The notes under the pieces were generated by a model. It did no database searches and had not been told where the DNA came from. It was given only the letters and a program-made list of their open reading frames with translations. Position numbers and translations under genes: made by a program. Source: JBGTLA01 sp041744375 (lineage in GTDB: Bacteria; Actinomycetota; Acidimicrobiia; Spongiisociales; ZC4RG35). From it: a stretch of 15,600 nucleotides of DNA. Where the stretch lies: the NCBI GenBank assembly GCA_041744375.1, contig JBGTLA010000140.1:1-15600 (forward strand), read 5' to 3'. Below are positions 6,413 through 14,318 of this stretch, piece by piece; position 1 is the first letter of the stretch, and every line of letters begins with the position of its first letter.

Positions 6413-7827
6413 AGCCCGGGTTCCCCGAGGCGGCCGCTAGCGCGCTGGCAGACGCCCAGCTGCGCGCCAACCTGGGGCGGGTGACGACCGCCATCCGCTC
6501 CAAGCGGGCCGGCGCCGTCGCCGAGGTCGACCAGTGGGATGAGTTGGTGGCGGCGGGACGGACCATCAAGGATCGGGTGCTGGCCGACTTGCCGACCTGG
6601 CTCGAGACCCTGGAAATGTCCCTGGTTCGCAACGGGGCGACCGTCCATTGGGCCGAGGACGCCGAGGCAGCGAACCGGGTCGTCGTCGAGGTGGTTCGGT
6701 CCAAGGGCGCCGATGAGGTGGTCAAGGTCAAGTCGATGACGACCCAGGAGATCGGACTCAACGAGGCGCTGGCCCGGTCGGGCATAGCGGCGTGGGAGAC
6801 GGACCTGGCGGAGTTGATCATCCAGCTCTCCGATGATGAGCCCAGCCATATCCTCGTTCCCGCCATCCACCGCAACCGGGCAGAGATACGCGACATCTTC
6901 CTCGCCCGCATGCACGAAGCCGGGCGTCCCGCCCCACCCGACCTGACCGATTCCCCCGCCCAACTAGCCGAGGCTGCTCGTCTCCACCTGCGGGAGAAGT
7001 TCTTGCGCGCGGAGGTTGCGGTGTCGGGAGCCAACTTCGCCGTAGCCGACACCGGGTCGTTGGTGGTGGTGGAGTCGGAGGGCAACGGCCGCATGTGCCT
7101 CACCCTTCCCCAGACCCTCATCTCGGTGGTCGGTATCGAGAAAGTGGTGCCGAGGTGGGGCGATCTGTCGGTGTTCTTCAGAACCCTCGCCCGCTCCTCG
7201 ACTGCCGAGCGCATGAACCCATACACCTCGACCTGGTCGGGGGTTCACCCCGGCGACGGGCCCCAGGAGGTTCACGTGATCCTCTTGGACAACGGCCGCA
7301 GCGACGTGCTTGCCGACCCCGTCGCCCGTCCTACCCTCCGCTGTATCCGCTGCTCGGCCTGTCTCAACGTGTGCCCCGTCTACGAGCGGACGGGCGGCCA
7401 CGCCTACCGGTCGGTCTACCCCGGCCCTATCGGGGCCATCCTCACCCCCCAGATTCGCGCCCATCCTGGCGACGACACTCTCCCCTTCGCCTCTACCCTG
7501 TGCGGTGCCTGCCAGGAGGTCTGCCCTGTCGACATCCCCATTCCCGACATCTTGGTGCATCTCCGGACGCGGGTCGTCGACCACCGCCGCCACGGGGGTC
7601 CCGACCCCGAGAGGATGCTCTTCGGATTCATGGGTTGGATGCTGGCCGATCGGCGCCGACTGGCGGCGGGTCGGCGGATGCTCTCGGCCGGGAGCAGGGT
7701 GTGGGGACGCAAGGGTCGCGTGCGACGTCTCCCGCCCCCGCTGTCGGCCTGGACGAACTCACGGGACCTCCCGGTCGCCGAGCAGCCTTTCCGCCGTTGG
7801 CTCGAGGAGCGAGCGGATGGATCGTGA
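6409..7827 (+). CDS. lutB: Lactate utilisation protein B (LUD domain plus ferredoxin-type 4Fe-4S domain)
   Basis: LutB (YkgF-like) has 472 residues, the usual length. An N-terminal LUD domain (about 60-300) contains VKVKSMTTQEIGLNEAL (106-121), the AVADTGSLV segment (211-219) and IEKVVPRWGDL (243-253). Next come the ferredoxin motifs CIRCSACLNVC (Cys312, 315, 318, 322) and CGACQEVC (Cys365, 368, 372), which should carry 4Fe-4S clusters passing electrons from the hydroxy acid. The tail is arginine-rich. I assign the TTG start at 6409 because it overlaps the lutA stop as TTGA and has GAGGG 6 nt ahead; no nearby ATG fits the family N-terminus. The stop overlaps the lutC start as GTGA, so expression is tightly coupled across the complex. 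Confidence 0.93.
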   Translation: MKPGFPEAAASALADAQLRANLGRVTTAIRSKRAGAVAEVDQWDELVAAGRTIKDRVLADLPTWLETLEMSLVRNGATVHWAEDAEAANRVVVEVVRSKGADEVVKVKSMTTQEIGLNEALARSGIAAWETDLAELIIQLSDDEPSHILVPAIHRNRAEIRDIFLARMHEAGRPAPPDLTDSPAQLAEAARLHLREKFLRAEVAVSGANFAVADTGSLVVVESEGNGRMCLTLPQTLISVVGIEKVVPRWGDLSVFFRTLARSSTAERMNPYTSTWSGVHPGDGPQEVHVILLDNGRSDVLADPVARPTLRCIRCSACLNVCPVYERTGGHAYRSVYPGPIGAILTPQIRAHPGDDTLPFASTLCGACQEVCPVDIPIPDILVHLRTRVVDHRRHGGPDPERMLFGFMGWMLADRRRLAAGRRMLSAGSRVWGRKGRVRRLPPPLSAWTNSRDLPVAEQPFRRWLEERADGS

Positions 7828-8438
7828 ACGGGCGTGATCGAATCCTCGCTCGTCTCCGGGCCGGCCTGTCCGATGGTCCCGTGGTGCTCCCCGAGCCTGC
7901 CCCCGTCGAAGGTCGCGTGATGGAAGCAACCGAACGGGTCGACACCCTCGTCGACCGGCTCGAGGACTACGGCGCTACCGTGCTCCGCTGCCGGCCCGAC
8001 ACCTTGAGCCATACCATCATCGGTCTCATCGGAGAGAGGGGATGGAAGAGGGTGGTCTCGGTGCGGCGCAACCGGGTCGGCCACCCTTCGGTTCTGGGCG
8101 ACGACCCGCAGTTGACGAATGAAGAGCTGGAGACGGTGGACGCCGTGATCACCGAATCGCTTCTCGCCATCGCCGAGACCGGGACCATCGTCTTGGATCA
8201 TGGCCCCGGCCAGGGGCGGCGGGCCCTCACCCTCATCCCCGACGTGCATGTGTGCGTGGTGGAGGCGTCCGCGGTGGTCGACGACGTGCCCCAGGCGGTG
8301 GCATCGGTCGACGCGACGCGTCCCACCACCTGGATCAGCGGTCCCTCGGCCACGTCGGACATCGAACTGGAGCGAGTCGAAGGCGTTCACGGCCCACGGA
8401 ATCTCTTCGTGGTGCTCGTGGAGGGCCCCCCGGGTTGA
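7824..8438 (+). CDS. lutC: Lactate utilisation protein C (LUD domain)
   Basis: LutC (YkgG-like) is a 204-residue small LUD-domain subunit of the lactate-oxidising complex. Family marks are the start MNGRDRILARLRAGL, the central AETGTIVLD (117-125) followed by GRRALTLIPDVHVCVV, and the C-terminal GPSATSDIE…GVHGPR region (174-192). It contains no Fe-S motif, as expected for this subunit. The GTG start at 7824 overlaps the lutB stop as GTGA. The stop overlaps the next gene's TTG in the same way. Its order directly after lutA and lutB is the standard lutABC layout. Confidence 0.92.
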   Translation: MNGRDRILARLRAGLSDGPVVLPEPAPVEGRVMEATERVDTLVDRLEDYGATVLRCRPDTLSHTIIGLIGERGWKRVVSVRRNRVGHPSVLGDDPQLTNEELETVDAVITESLLAIAETGTIVLDHGPGQGRRALTLIPDVHVCVVEASAVVDDVPQAVASVDATRPTTWISGPSATSDIELERVEGVHGPRNLFVVLVEGPPG

Positions 8439-9172
8439 GGCGGCTGTTGGTCCCGTCCGAGCTGGGAACTGTTCTTTCGGTGTGGGCCCACCCCGACGAC
8501 GAGACCTATCTGGCCGGAGGTGTGATGGCAGCAGCCGCCGACGCCGGGAGTCGGGTGGTGTGTGTGTCCGCCACGGCAGGAGAGCATGGCACCGACGATC
8601 CCGACACATGGCCGCCGGACCGGTTGGGGGCGATCCGTCGCCGAGAAGCCGCCGAAGCCATGGCGATCCTGGGGGTGACCGACCACCGGTGGCTCGACTA
8701 CGAGGACGGGACGCTGGCGGGCATCGAGGATACGGGGCCGATCGCCCGGTTGACGGCCATGCTGGAAGAGGTAGAGCCCGACACCATCCTCACCTTCGGT
8801 CCCGACGGAATGACCTTTCACTCCGACCATCAGGCCGTCTCCTCTTGGGTCACCGCGGCATGGAAGCGCCGTGGTCGACGTGGGCGCCTGTTGTGGGCCG
8901 CCGCCACCGTCGAACACTACGCCACCTTCGGCGCGATATACGAGGAACTCGGGATCTACATGACCGAGGAGCGGCCGTCGGGAATCGACCGTCGTCTCCT
9001 GGACGTCTACGTCGAGCTGGACGGCTCCGCCTACGATCGCAAGGAGGCGGCGTTGCGGGCCATGCCCACCCAGACCGCCGACCTGTTCGACGGCATCGAG
9101 GCGGGCCTGCTCAGGTCGTCCCTGAGAGAGGAGGCTTTCGTGGCGGCCACCGACGTTACGCTCTCGCCATGA
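8435..9172 (+). CDS. PIG-L / LmbE-family N-deacetylase
   Basis: This is a 245-residue zinc-dependent deacetylase of the PIG-L family, which removes acetyl groups from N-acetylglucosamine-type substrates (MshB and BshB in thiol cofactor synthesis, and others in glycan and antibiotic pathways). The zinc and catalytic motif AHPDDE is at 18-23 (His19, Asp21, Asp22). The second zinc motif HSDH is at 129-132 within GPDGMTFHSDHQAV, and ATAGEHG (46-52) is also typical. TTG 8435 overlaps the lutC stop as TTGA and has GGAGG 10 nt ahead. An in-frame TTG at 8447, with GAGG 6 nt ahead, is an alternative that removes four residues. The stop overlaps the KAS III start as ATGA. A deacetylase is not a usual part of a lut operon, and its substrate here is unknown. 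Confidence 0.88.
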   Translation: MRRLLVPSELGTVLSVWAHPDDETYLAGGVMAAAADAGSRVVCVSATAGEHGTDDPDTWPPDRLGAIRRREAAEAMAILGVTDHRWLDYEDGTLAGIEDTGPIARLTAMLEEVEPDTILTFGPDGMTFHSDHQAVSSWVTAAWKRRGRRGRLLWAAATVEHYATFGAIYEELGIYMTEERPSGIDRRLLDVYVELDGSAYDRKEAALRAMPTQTADLFDGIEAGLLRSSLREEAFVAATDVTLSP

Positions 9173-10155
9173 CCACGACCGCCTCCATCCTCGGGTTCGG
9201 CGGATATGCGCCCGACCATGTGATGACCAACCACGACTGGGCGCGCCTGGTGGACACGACCGACGAGTGGATACGGACCCGCACCGGAATCGAGCGCCGT
9301 CACGTCGCCGCCGCCGACGAGTCCACCGCCGATTTGGCCGAGGCGGCTGCCCGGGTGGCTCTCGCCGACGCCGGCCTGGACGGCTCCGATCTCGGCGAGA
9401 TCATCGTCGCCACCGATACCCCCGAGGTCTACACCCCCGACACCGCCGCCTTTCTCCAAGACCGTCTCGGGGCGGGGCCGGTGCCGGCCTTCGACCTGGG
9501 TGGGAGTGGTTGTGCCGGATTCGTGCAGGCGATCGATGTCGCCCGGGCGCGCATCGCCCTCTCCCCCAAGCGCATCCTGGTGGTAGGCGTGGAGCTCATC
9601 ACGCGGCTCATCTCCTGGGAGGATCGCGAGACATGTGTGTTGTTCGGCGACGGGGCCGGCGCCGTGGTCATGGGGCCGTCCCAGGGCAGGGCCGAGGTGC
9701 TCGATGTCGTCTCGGGGACCGATGGCTCCAAGGCCGCCATCCTCACCCTGATGACCGGCGGGACCCGCCATCCTTTCAACCAGGCCGCCATCGACTCGGG
9801 GGCCTACCAGCACCTGGCGATGGACGGGCGACAGGTGTTCCGCGAGGCCGTGCGCAGGATGTCGGAGGCAGTCACCGCCGTTCTCGGACGGGTGGGGGCG
9901 GGCCTCGAAGACGTGGCACTGATCGTTCCCCATCAGGCCAACCAGCGGATCATGGACGCCATCGCCAAGGTGCTGGGAGTGGAGCCGGGCCGGGTGTACT
10001 CCAACATCGCCGAGTACGGCAACACCGGTTCGGCAACGGTTCCCCTGGCCCTGTGGGAAGCGCACAGCACCGGCCGCATCGCCCCCGGTGACCTGGTCAT
10101 CCTCACCGCCTTCGGGGCCGGGTTCCACTGGGGGGCGGCTGCCCTTCGCTTCTGA
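9169..10155 (+). CDS. Beta-ketoacyl-ACP synthase III (FabH-type ketosynthase)
   Basis: The protein has 328 residues and is a thiolase-fold KAS III, which condenses an acyl-CoA with a malonyl carrier to start a fatty-acyl or related chain. The full catalytic triad is visible: Cys115 in DLGGSGCAGF, His255 in VPHQANQR and Asn285 in YGNTGSATVPLAL. WIRTRTGIERR (34-44) near the N-terminus and the terminal GAGFHWGAA are also typical. It lacks the usual fab neighbours (no acyl carrier protein, FabD or FabF here) and is instead the last member of the lut operon. Its ATG overlaps the deacetylase stop as ATGA and has no Shine-Dalgarno of its own, so it probably depends on coupled translation. It could be the housekeeping FabH displaced, or a specialised starter synthase. 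I leave the symbol blank for that reason. Confidence 0.9.
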   Translation: MTTTASILGFGGYAPDHVMTNHDWARLVDTTDEWIRTRTGIERRHVAAADESTADLAEAAARVALADAGLDGSDLGEIIVATDTPEVYTPDTAAFLQDRLGAGPVPAFDLGGSGCAGFVQAIDVARARIALSPKRILVVGVELITRLISWEDRETCVLFGDGAGAVVMGPSQGRAEVLDVVSGTDGSKAAILTLMTGGTRHPFNQAAIDSGAYQHLAMDGRQVFREAVRRMSEAVTAVLGRVGAGLEDVALIVPHQANQRIMDAIAKVLGVEPGRVYSNIAEYGNTGSATVPLALWEAHSTGRIAPGDLVILTAFGAGFHWGAAALRF

Positions 10156-10192
10156 CCGGCACGCCGCCGTGGGCAACACCACAATCAGGCAC

Positions 10193-11251
10193 ATGCGAGT
10201 CGAAACACATCTTCCGTTGGGCAAAGTCGATCCGGGAACGCGTGAAACCGAGCAACCGGTCGTGGTGGACCGGGTGCCCGCAGATGCCGCCTTGGTCGAG
10301 TCGCTCGGCTTCGACGGGCTCGTTCTCACGGAGACGAAAGAGGACCCGTTCGTGATCATGGCCATGGCCGCTGCCACCACCGAGCGGATCTCGCTCACGA
10401 CGGGAGTCGCCATCGCCTTCCCCCGCAGCCCCACGGTGACCGCCATGACGGCCTGGACGCTGCAACGAGGGTCGAGGGGGCGGTTCGTCCTCGGGCTGGG
10501 CACCCAGGTGAAAGGTCACATCGAAAGGCGATTCGGCCTGCGATGGTCGGCGCCGGGACCCTGGATCCACGAGTACGTGGAAGCGGTACGGGCGGTGTGG
10601 GACACGTGGCAGCACGGCGCACCCCTCGACTTCCACGGGGAGCATTACCACCTCACCCTCATGAACCCGCTCTTCGACCCGGGACCCATCCAATGGCCCG
10701 ACATCCCCGTTCATCTGGCGGCCGTCAACGCCCACATGGCCCGGGTGGGCGGAAGGGTGACCGACGGCGTGCGCCCCCATCCCATCTGCACCCGGCGGTA
10801 TCTCGAGGAGGTGCTGCGGCCGGCAGTCATTGCGGGCGCCACCGAAGCGGGCCGGGACCCCGCCGCCGTGGCGGTGGTGGCCAGCCCCCTGATCGTCACC
10901 GGACCCGACGAGGAGACACTCGACCGGCGCATTTCCAACGTCCGCGCCCGCATCGGCTTCTATGCCTCCACCCGGACCTACCGTACCGTTTTCGACCTCC
11001 ACGGTTGGGGTGACATCGGCCGGCACCTGTCTGAGTTGTCACGACGCCAGCACTGGGACGAGATCGAACGTCACGTCACCGACGAGATGGTCGAGGCGAT
11101 CGCCGTCGTCGCCACCTACGACGACATCGCCCGACAAGTCAGCGAGCGCTACGCCGGGGTGTGCTCGGGAGTGGAGTTCTCCATTCCCGTTGACAACCCC
11201 GACGACGAGGCGCGCCTGGCGGACATGGTGCGCACCATCCAGTCGGCCTGA
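10193..11251 (+). CDS. LLM-class F420-dependent oxidoreductase (TIGR03617-type)
   Basis: This 352-residue luciferase-like monooxygenase-fold protein matches the TIGR03617 (MSMEG_2256) pattern. MRVETHLPLGKVDPG opens it, SLGFDGLVLTETKEDPF (37-53) follows the first helix, and GRFVLGLGTQVKGHIERRFG (96-115) is the characteristic block. FDPGP then HLAAVN lie in the second half. Members are predicted to use coenzyme F420 for hydride transfer; substrates are mostly unknown. The ATG at 10193 lies 37 nt after the KAS III stop. It has no good Shine-Dalgarno, and CACAAT (10180-10185) sits 7 nt ahead, so transcription may be leaderless or continue from the operon upstream. It ends 24 nt from the convergent ABC permease gene, with no hairpin in that gap. 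Family call firm, reaction unknown. Confidence 0.87.
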   Translation: MRVETHLPLGKVDPGTRETEQPVVVDRVPADAALVESLGFDGLVLTETKEDPFVIMAMAAATTERISLTTGVAIAFPRSPTVTAMTAWTLQRGSRGRFVLGLGTQVKGHIERRFGLRWSAPGPWIHEYVEAVRAVWDTWQHGAPLDFHGEHYHLTLMNPLFDPGPIQWPDIPVHLAAVNAHMARVGGRVTDGVRPHPICTRRYLEEVLRPAVIAGATEAGRDPAAVAVVASPLIVTGPDEETLDRRISNVRARIGFYASTRTYRTVFDLHGWGDIGRHLSELSRRQHWDEIERHVTDEMVEAIAVVATYDDIARQVSERYAGVCSGVEFSIPVDNPDDEARLADMVRTIQSA

Positions 11252-11275
11252 CGATCCCCACCGCCAGCTCGTTGG

Positions 11276-12085
11276 TCAGCGGGAGGCCGCCCGCCTGTAG
11301 AGGCGGATCGACAGCGGGGCGAACACCGCCAGGATGATCACGACCCAGATGAGCGTGTAGAGGATCGGATTCTGGAGTGACCATGCCTCAGGAGTCATCG
11401 CCAGTGGGTTGGGGTCGACGTTGCCGAACAGCTGCCTACTGGCGGCCGTAACCGCCGACACCGGGTTCCAATCGGCGAACACCCTGAGGGGAGCGGGGAA
11501 ACCGTCAGTGGGGACGAAAGTGTTGGCCACGAACGTCAACGGCATGATGACCATGAACGAGGCGTTGTTGACCACCTCGGGGCTGGGCACGAGCAGGCCG
11601 ACGCAGGCCATCACCCACGAAAAGGCGTAGGCGAACAACAACAAGAGCACGAAGCCGGCGATGGCGTCCCACACGGAGGTGCGAATCCGCCAACCCACCA
11701 ACAAGCCCGTGCCCGCCATGATGGCGATCGAGATGAGGTTGTAGAGAACGTCGCTGCTGGTGCGTCCCACCAGCACCGCCGCACGTGACATCGGCAGGGA
11801 CCGGAACCTGTCGATGATCCCCTTCTGCATGTCTTCGGCTAGGCCGGCACCGGTGTAGGTGGCGCCGAAGATCACTGTTTGGGTGAAGATGCCGGCGATG
11901 AGGAATTCCCGGTAGCTGATCCCCGGCACATCGATGGCGCTGCCGAACACGTAGGCGAACAAGAGCACGAACATGATGGGTGACAGGAGCACCCACACCA
12001 GCACCTCGGGCACCCGCTTGATCTTGATGAGGTTGCGTTTGGCGACGGCGGCGCCGTCGGCGGCCGCCCACATGAGTTGGTTCAT
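11276..12085 (-). CDS. ABC-2 type (DrrB-like) multidrug exporter permease
   Basis: This is a 269-residue integral membrane protein with six likely membrane segments, at about 28-48, 62-82, 113-131, 141-165, 175-192 and 240-260. The cytoplasmic loop EDMQKGIIDRFRSLPMSR (84-101) is the hallmark of DrrB-type ABC-2 permeases, and WNPVSA (206-211) is the conserved late motif. It should pair with the ATPase encoded just upstream to export hydrophobic drugs or lipids across the cytoplasmic membrane. Its ATG overlaps the ATPase stop as ATGA, and GAGGAGGA lies close upstream, giving strong coupled translation. Its 3' end faces the LLM gene at 11251, with a 24-nt convergent gap. Substrate cannot be read from sequence. 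Confidence 0.92.
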   Translation of the reverse strand: MNQLMWAAADGAAVAKRNLIKIKRVPEVLVWVLLSPIMFVLLFAYVFGSAIDVPGISYREFLIAGIFTQTVIFGATYTGAGLAEDMQKGIIDRFRSLPMSRAAVLVGRTSSDVLYNLISIAIMAGTGLLVGWRIRTSVWDAIAGFVLLLLFAYAFSWVMACVGLLVPSPEVVNNASFMVIMPLTFVANTFVPTDGFPAPLRVFADWNPVSAVTAASRQLFGNVDPNPLAMTPEAWSLQNPILYTLIWVVIILAVFAPLSIRLYRRAASR

Positions 12086-13098
12086 CTTCCATCCTCCTCG
12101 GAGTTGCCTGCGAGCTCGGGAGCTTCGGTCGGGCTGTGACCGTTCGAGCCGCTCGGCGCCTCGGCGACGTGACCGGTGAGGGTCAGGAACACGTCGTCGA
12201 GCGTGGGCCGGCGCAGGCCGACGTCGAGCACCGAGATCGAGTTGCTGTCGAGCAGACGAAGGGCTTCCATGAGGGTGCCGGCGCCACCGGTCACCGGGAC
12301 GGTGAGGGTGCGGTTGGCCTCATCGAGCATGACTTCGCCCGCCGCCAACCGGGACAACACCTCTTGAGCGGTGGCGAGAGCGGTGGGGGAGGCCAGGACC
12401 AACTCGATGCGTTCGCCCCCGATCTGACGCTTGAGCTCGTCGGCCGTTCCCCGGGCTATCTCGCGGCCGTGGTCGATGACCACGACGTTGTCGGCCAGGC
12501 GATCGGCCTCCTCGAGATATTGCGTGGTCAGCAGCAGGGTCGTCCCCTGGCTGACGAGTCGGCGGATGACTCCCCACATGTCCATCCGGCTACGGGGATC
12601 GAGACCGGTGGTGGGCTCGTCCAGGAACAACACCGCCGGTTCTGCCACCAAGGCACCGGCCAAGTCGAGGCGGCGTCGCATCCCCCCCGAATAGGTCTTG
12701 ACGGGACGGTCGCCCGCCTCCGTGAGAGCGAACTGCTCGAGGAGCTGACGGGCGCGAATCTTGGACTTGTGCCGGCCCTGGCGGTAGAGACGCCCGATCA
12801 TGTCGAGGTTCTCGTACCCGGTCAGGTGCTCGTCCACGGCAGCGTATTGATCGGACAGGCCGATGAGTGCCCGCACCTCGTTGGGGTGTTCGGCCACGTC
12901 GATACCCGCTACCTCGGCTGTGCCTTCGTCGGCGTCGAGCAAGGTCGAGAGGATGCGGACCGCGGTCGTCTTACCTGCCCCATTGGGACCCAGCAGTGCC
13001 ACGATCGTGCCCTCGGCGACCGTTAGGTCGAGACCGTCGAGGGCAACGACCTCCTTGTACCGTTTCACCAGGCCCGTGGCCCGGACCATGTCTGTCAT
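12082..13098 (-). CDS. ABC exporter ATP-binding protein (DrrA-like)
   Basis: This 338-residue ATPase is of the daunorubicin-resistance DrrA family. Walker A is GPNGAGKTT (37-45) and the Q-loop Gln84 lies in LSDQYAAVDE. The signature YSGGMRRR is at 136-143 and Walker B VLFLDEP at 156-162. The switch position carries Gln193 (TTQYLEEAD) in place of histidine, which is normal for DrrA proteins. A C-terminal regulatory domain typical of the family follows, ending in an acidic Ser/Glu-rich tail. The ATG at 13098 has AAGGAG about 6 nt ahead. It is the first gene of the exporter operon, and a MerR-type promoter lies at 13162-13192, about 60 nt upstream. The likely role is energising efflux of a toxic or endogenous hydrophobic compound. 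Confidence 0.93.
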   Translation of the reverse strand: MTDMVRATGLVKRYKEVVALDGLDLTVAEGTIVALLGPNGAGKTTAVRILSTLLDADEGTAEVAGIDVAEHPNEVRALIGLSDQYAAVDEHLTGYENLDMIGRLYRQGRHKSKIRARQLLEQFALTEAGDRPVKTYSGGMRRRLDLAGALVAEPAVLFLDEPTTGLDPRSRMDMWGVIRRLVSQGTTLLLTTQYLEEADRLADNVVVIDHGREIARGTADELKRQIGGERIELVLASPTALATAQEVLSRLAAGEVMLDEANRTLTVPVTGGAGTLMEALRLLDSNSISVLDVGLRRPTLDDVFLTLTGHVAEAPSGSNGHSPTEAPELAGNSEEDGR

Positions 13099-13161
13099 GG
13101 ACGCTCCTTCGCGAGTGTGCTCAAAGTGAGACCGGCCGAGTTACCTGCAACTCATAAAGGG

Positions 13162-13192
13162 AACCTACGACTTCGAGCGCACTCCAAGTCAA
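13162..13192 (-). promoter_or_regulatory. MerR-family-type promoter (19-bp spacer with dyad) of the DrrAB-like operon
   Basis: On the minus strand, -35 TTGACT (13192-13187) and -10 TAGGTT (13167-13162) are separated by 19 bp, longer than the normal 16-18. The spacer is filled by a dyad: half-sites ACTTGGAG and CTCGAAGT around a 4-nt centre, at 13170-13189, with one mismatched pair. A 19- or 20-bp spacer enclosing an operator dyad is the hallmark of promoters activated by MerR-family regulators, which twist the DNA to realign the boxes. Transcription would start near 13155, about 57 nt before the ATPase ATG. No MerR gene is present in the window. Confidence 0.75.
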
Positions 13193-13275
13193 GTCGGGCG
13201 CGAGGCGCGATGGGGGGTAATTTGGCGTTACGGCCATCGGTGCTGATTCAACCCGATGACCCGGACAGATTCGGT

Positions 13276-13300
13276 CCGCATTGCCTTCGCGTCAATGCGG
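13276..13300 (-). terminator. Hairpin terminator immediately after the second LLM gene
   Basis: CCGCATTG (13276-13283) and CAATGCGG (13293-13300) form a perfect 8-bp stem around a 9-nt loop, beginning one base past the stop codon at 13302-13304 on the minus strand. No U-tract follows, which is common for actinobacterial terminators. It separates the LLM gene from the exporter's own promoter further downstream. The alternative short stem CGGAC/GTCCG (13262-13266 with 13274-13278) competes with it. Confidence 0.6.
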
Positions 13301-13301
13301 C

Positions 13302-14312
13302 TCACACGTAGGGCGCCACCTCGGTGGCCAGGCGTTCCATCAACTCTTTCTGGCGGCTGTCGCTCATGGTCGCCAGGAAGGATCGCGCCACGAAGTCGAC
13401 CGGGATCCCGGCGCTGTCGCGCAACTGGTTGAGTTCCTCGACGATGTGATCGGCGGGACCAACCAGGGTGGATCGTGTCAGTGGGGACCGGTCGGGATCG
13501 TAGGGCGGAGCAGAGGGCGGGGGTCCCGAGCGAGTGGCGGAGGCTTCCATGTCGGAGTACTTCCAGGTCATGTGCCACAGGTCGTCACCGTACTCGGCCC
13601 ACCCCTTTTCGGCAGTTTCGGAGGGTATGAGCACCGAATAGTGGATGAATCGGAAGGTGGCGGGATCTCGCCCAACTCGCTCGAGCTCGTCGGTGGCCCA
13701 CCTCACCTGGTCGAGGAACTGCGCGGCGGTGGCATTGGAGAACAACCCGTCGGCGAGGCGGCCGGCCCGACGAATGGCCGGTTCGGCGCCGCCTCCGATG
13801 AGCACGGGTATCGGCCCATGGGGGACCGGCCGCACGGCCACGGCGGGCAGGTCGTAGATGTCGCCTCGATGGTGGAATGGCCGACCCGACCACGCCTGCG
13901 GGAGGATGGTGAGGATCTCGTCCATGGCTTTTCCCCGAAGGCGGAGGTCGGCACCAAGACCTTCGTACTCGATCGGGTTCCAGCCGAGCCCGAGTCCCAG
14001 TGTGAGGCGTCCGTCGCTCAACAGCTGGGCGGTGGCGGCATCCTCCGCCAATCGAAGGGGGTGATGGAGGGGAGCCAGCACCACTCCCGTCCCGATCTCG
14101 ATGCGAGAGGTGGCGGCGGCGAGGGCTCCGCTCACTACCAGCAGAGAAGGCATGTAGCCGTCGTCCACGAAGTGGTGCTCGGTCGTCCAGATCGACTCGA
14201 ACCCGAACCGTTCTGCCGCCACGGCCAGGTCGACCGTGTCCCGATAGGCACGGCGCCAGTCGGTCTCCCCGGGGCGGAGTTGAGCGCTGAGCAATCCGAA
14301 GCCGAGTCCCAT
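13302..14312 (-). CDS. LLM-class (luciferase-like, probably F420- or flavin-dependent) oxidoreductase
   Basis: This is a 336-residue bacterial-luciferase-fold protein. MGLGFGLLSAQ begins the first strand and FGFESIWTTEHHF (36-48) carries the conserved TEHHF. IEIGTGVVLAPLHHPLRLAE (71-90) and DGRLTLGLGLGW (100-111) are the typical core motifs, and VLIGGGAEPAIRRAGRLADG follows. It should use reduced flavin or F420; the reaction is unknown. It is only distantly similar to the other LLM protein in the window and is not a recent duplicate. The ATG at 14312 has no Shine-Dalgarno; TACACT lies exactly 6 nt upstream, indicating a leaderless transcript. It is divergent from the SDR-QueA-like pair (138 nt apart) and followed by a hairpin. 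Confidence 0.87.
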   Translation of the reverse strand: MGLGFGLLSAQLRPGETDWRRAYRDTVDLAVAAERFGFESIWTTEHHFVDDGYMPSLLVVSGALAAATSRIEIGTGVVLAPLHHPLRLAEDAATAQLLSDGRLTLGLGLGWNPIEYEGLGADLRLRGKAMDEILTILPQAWSGRPFHHRGDIYDLPAVAVRPVPHGPIPVLIGGGAEPAIRRAGRLADGLFSNATAAQFLDQVRWATDELERVGRDPATFRFIHYSVLIPSETAEKGWAEYGDDLWHMTWKYSDMEASATRSGPPPSAPPYDPDRSPLTRSTLVGPADHIVEELNQLRDSAGIPVDFVARSFLATMSDSRQKELMERLATEVAPYV

Positions 14313-14318
14313 CCGCGA

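Noticed and set aside
7416..8609. Minus-strand open frame of 397 codons opposite lutB, lutC and the deacetylase
   Set aside because: It crosses three well-supported genes and gives an arginine- and histidine-rich product with no domain.
9031..10503. Minus-strand open frame of 490 codons opposite the KAS III gene
   Set aside because: It is a by-product of high GC. The plus strand carries a complete KAS III triad, while the antisense product has no recognisable domain.
13117..13311. Small plus-strand open frame (64 codons) in the gap between the exporter and the second LLM gene
   Set aside because: No Shine-Dalgarno, no motif, and it overlaps the exporter promoter and the hairpin; judged non-coding.
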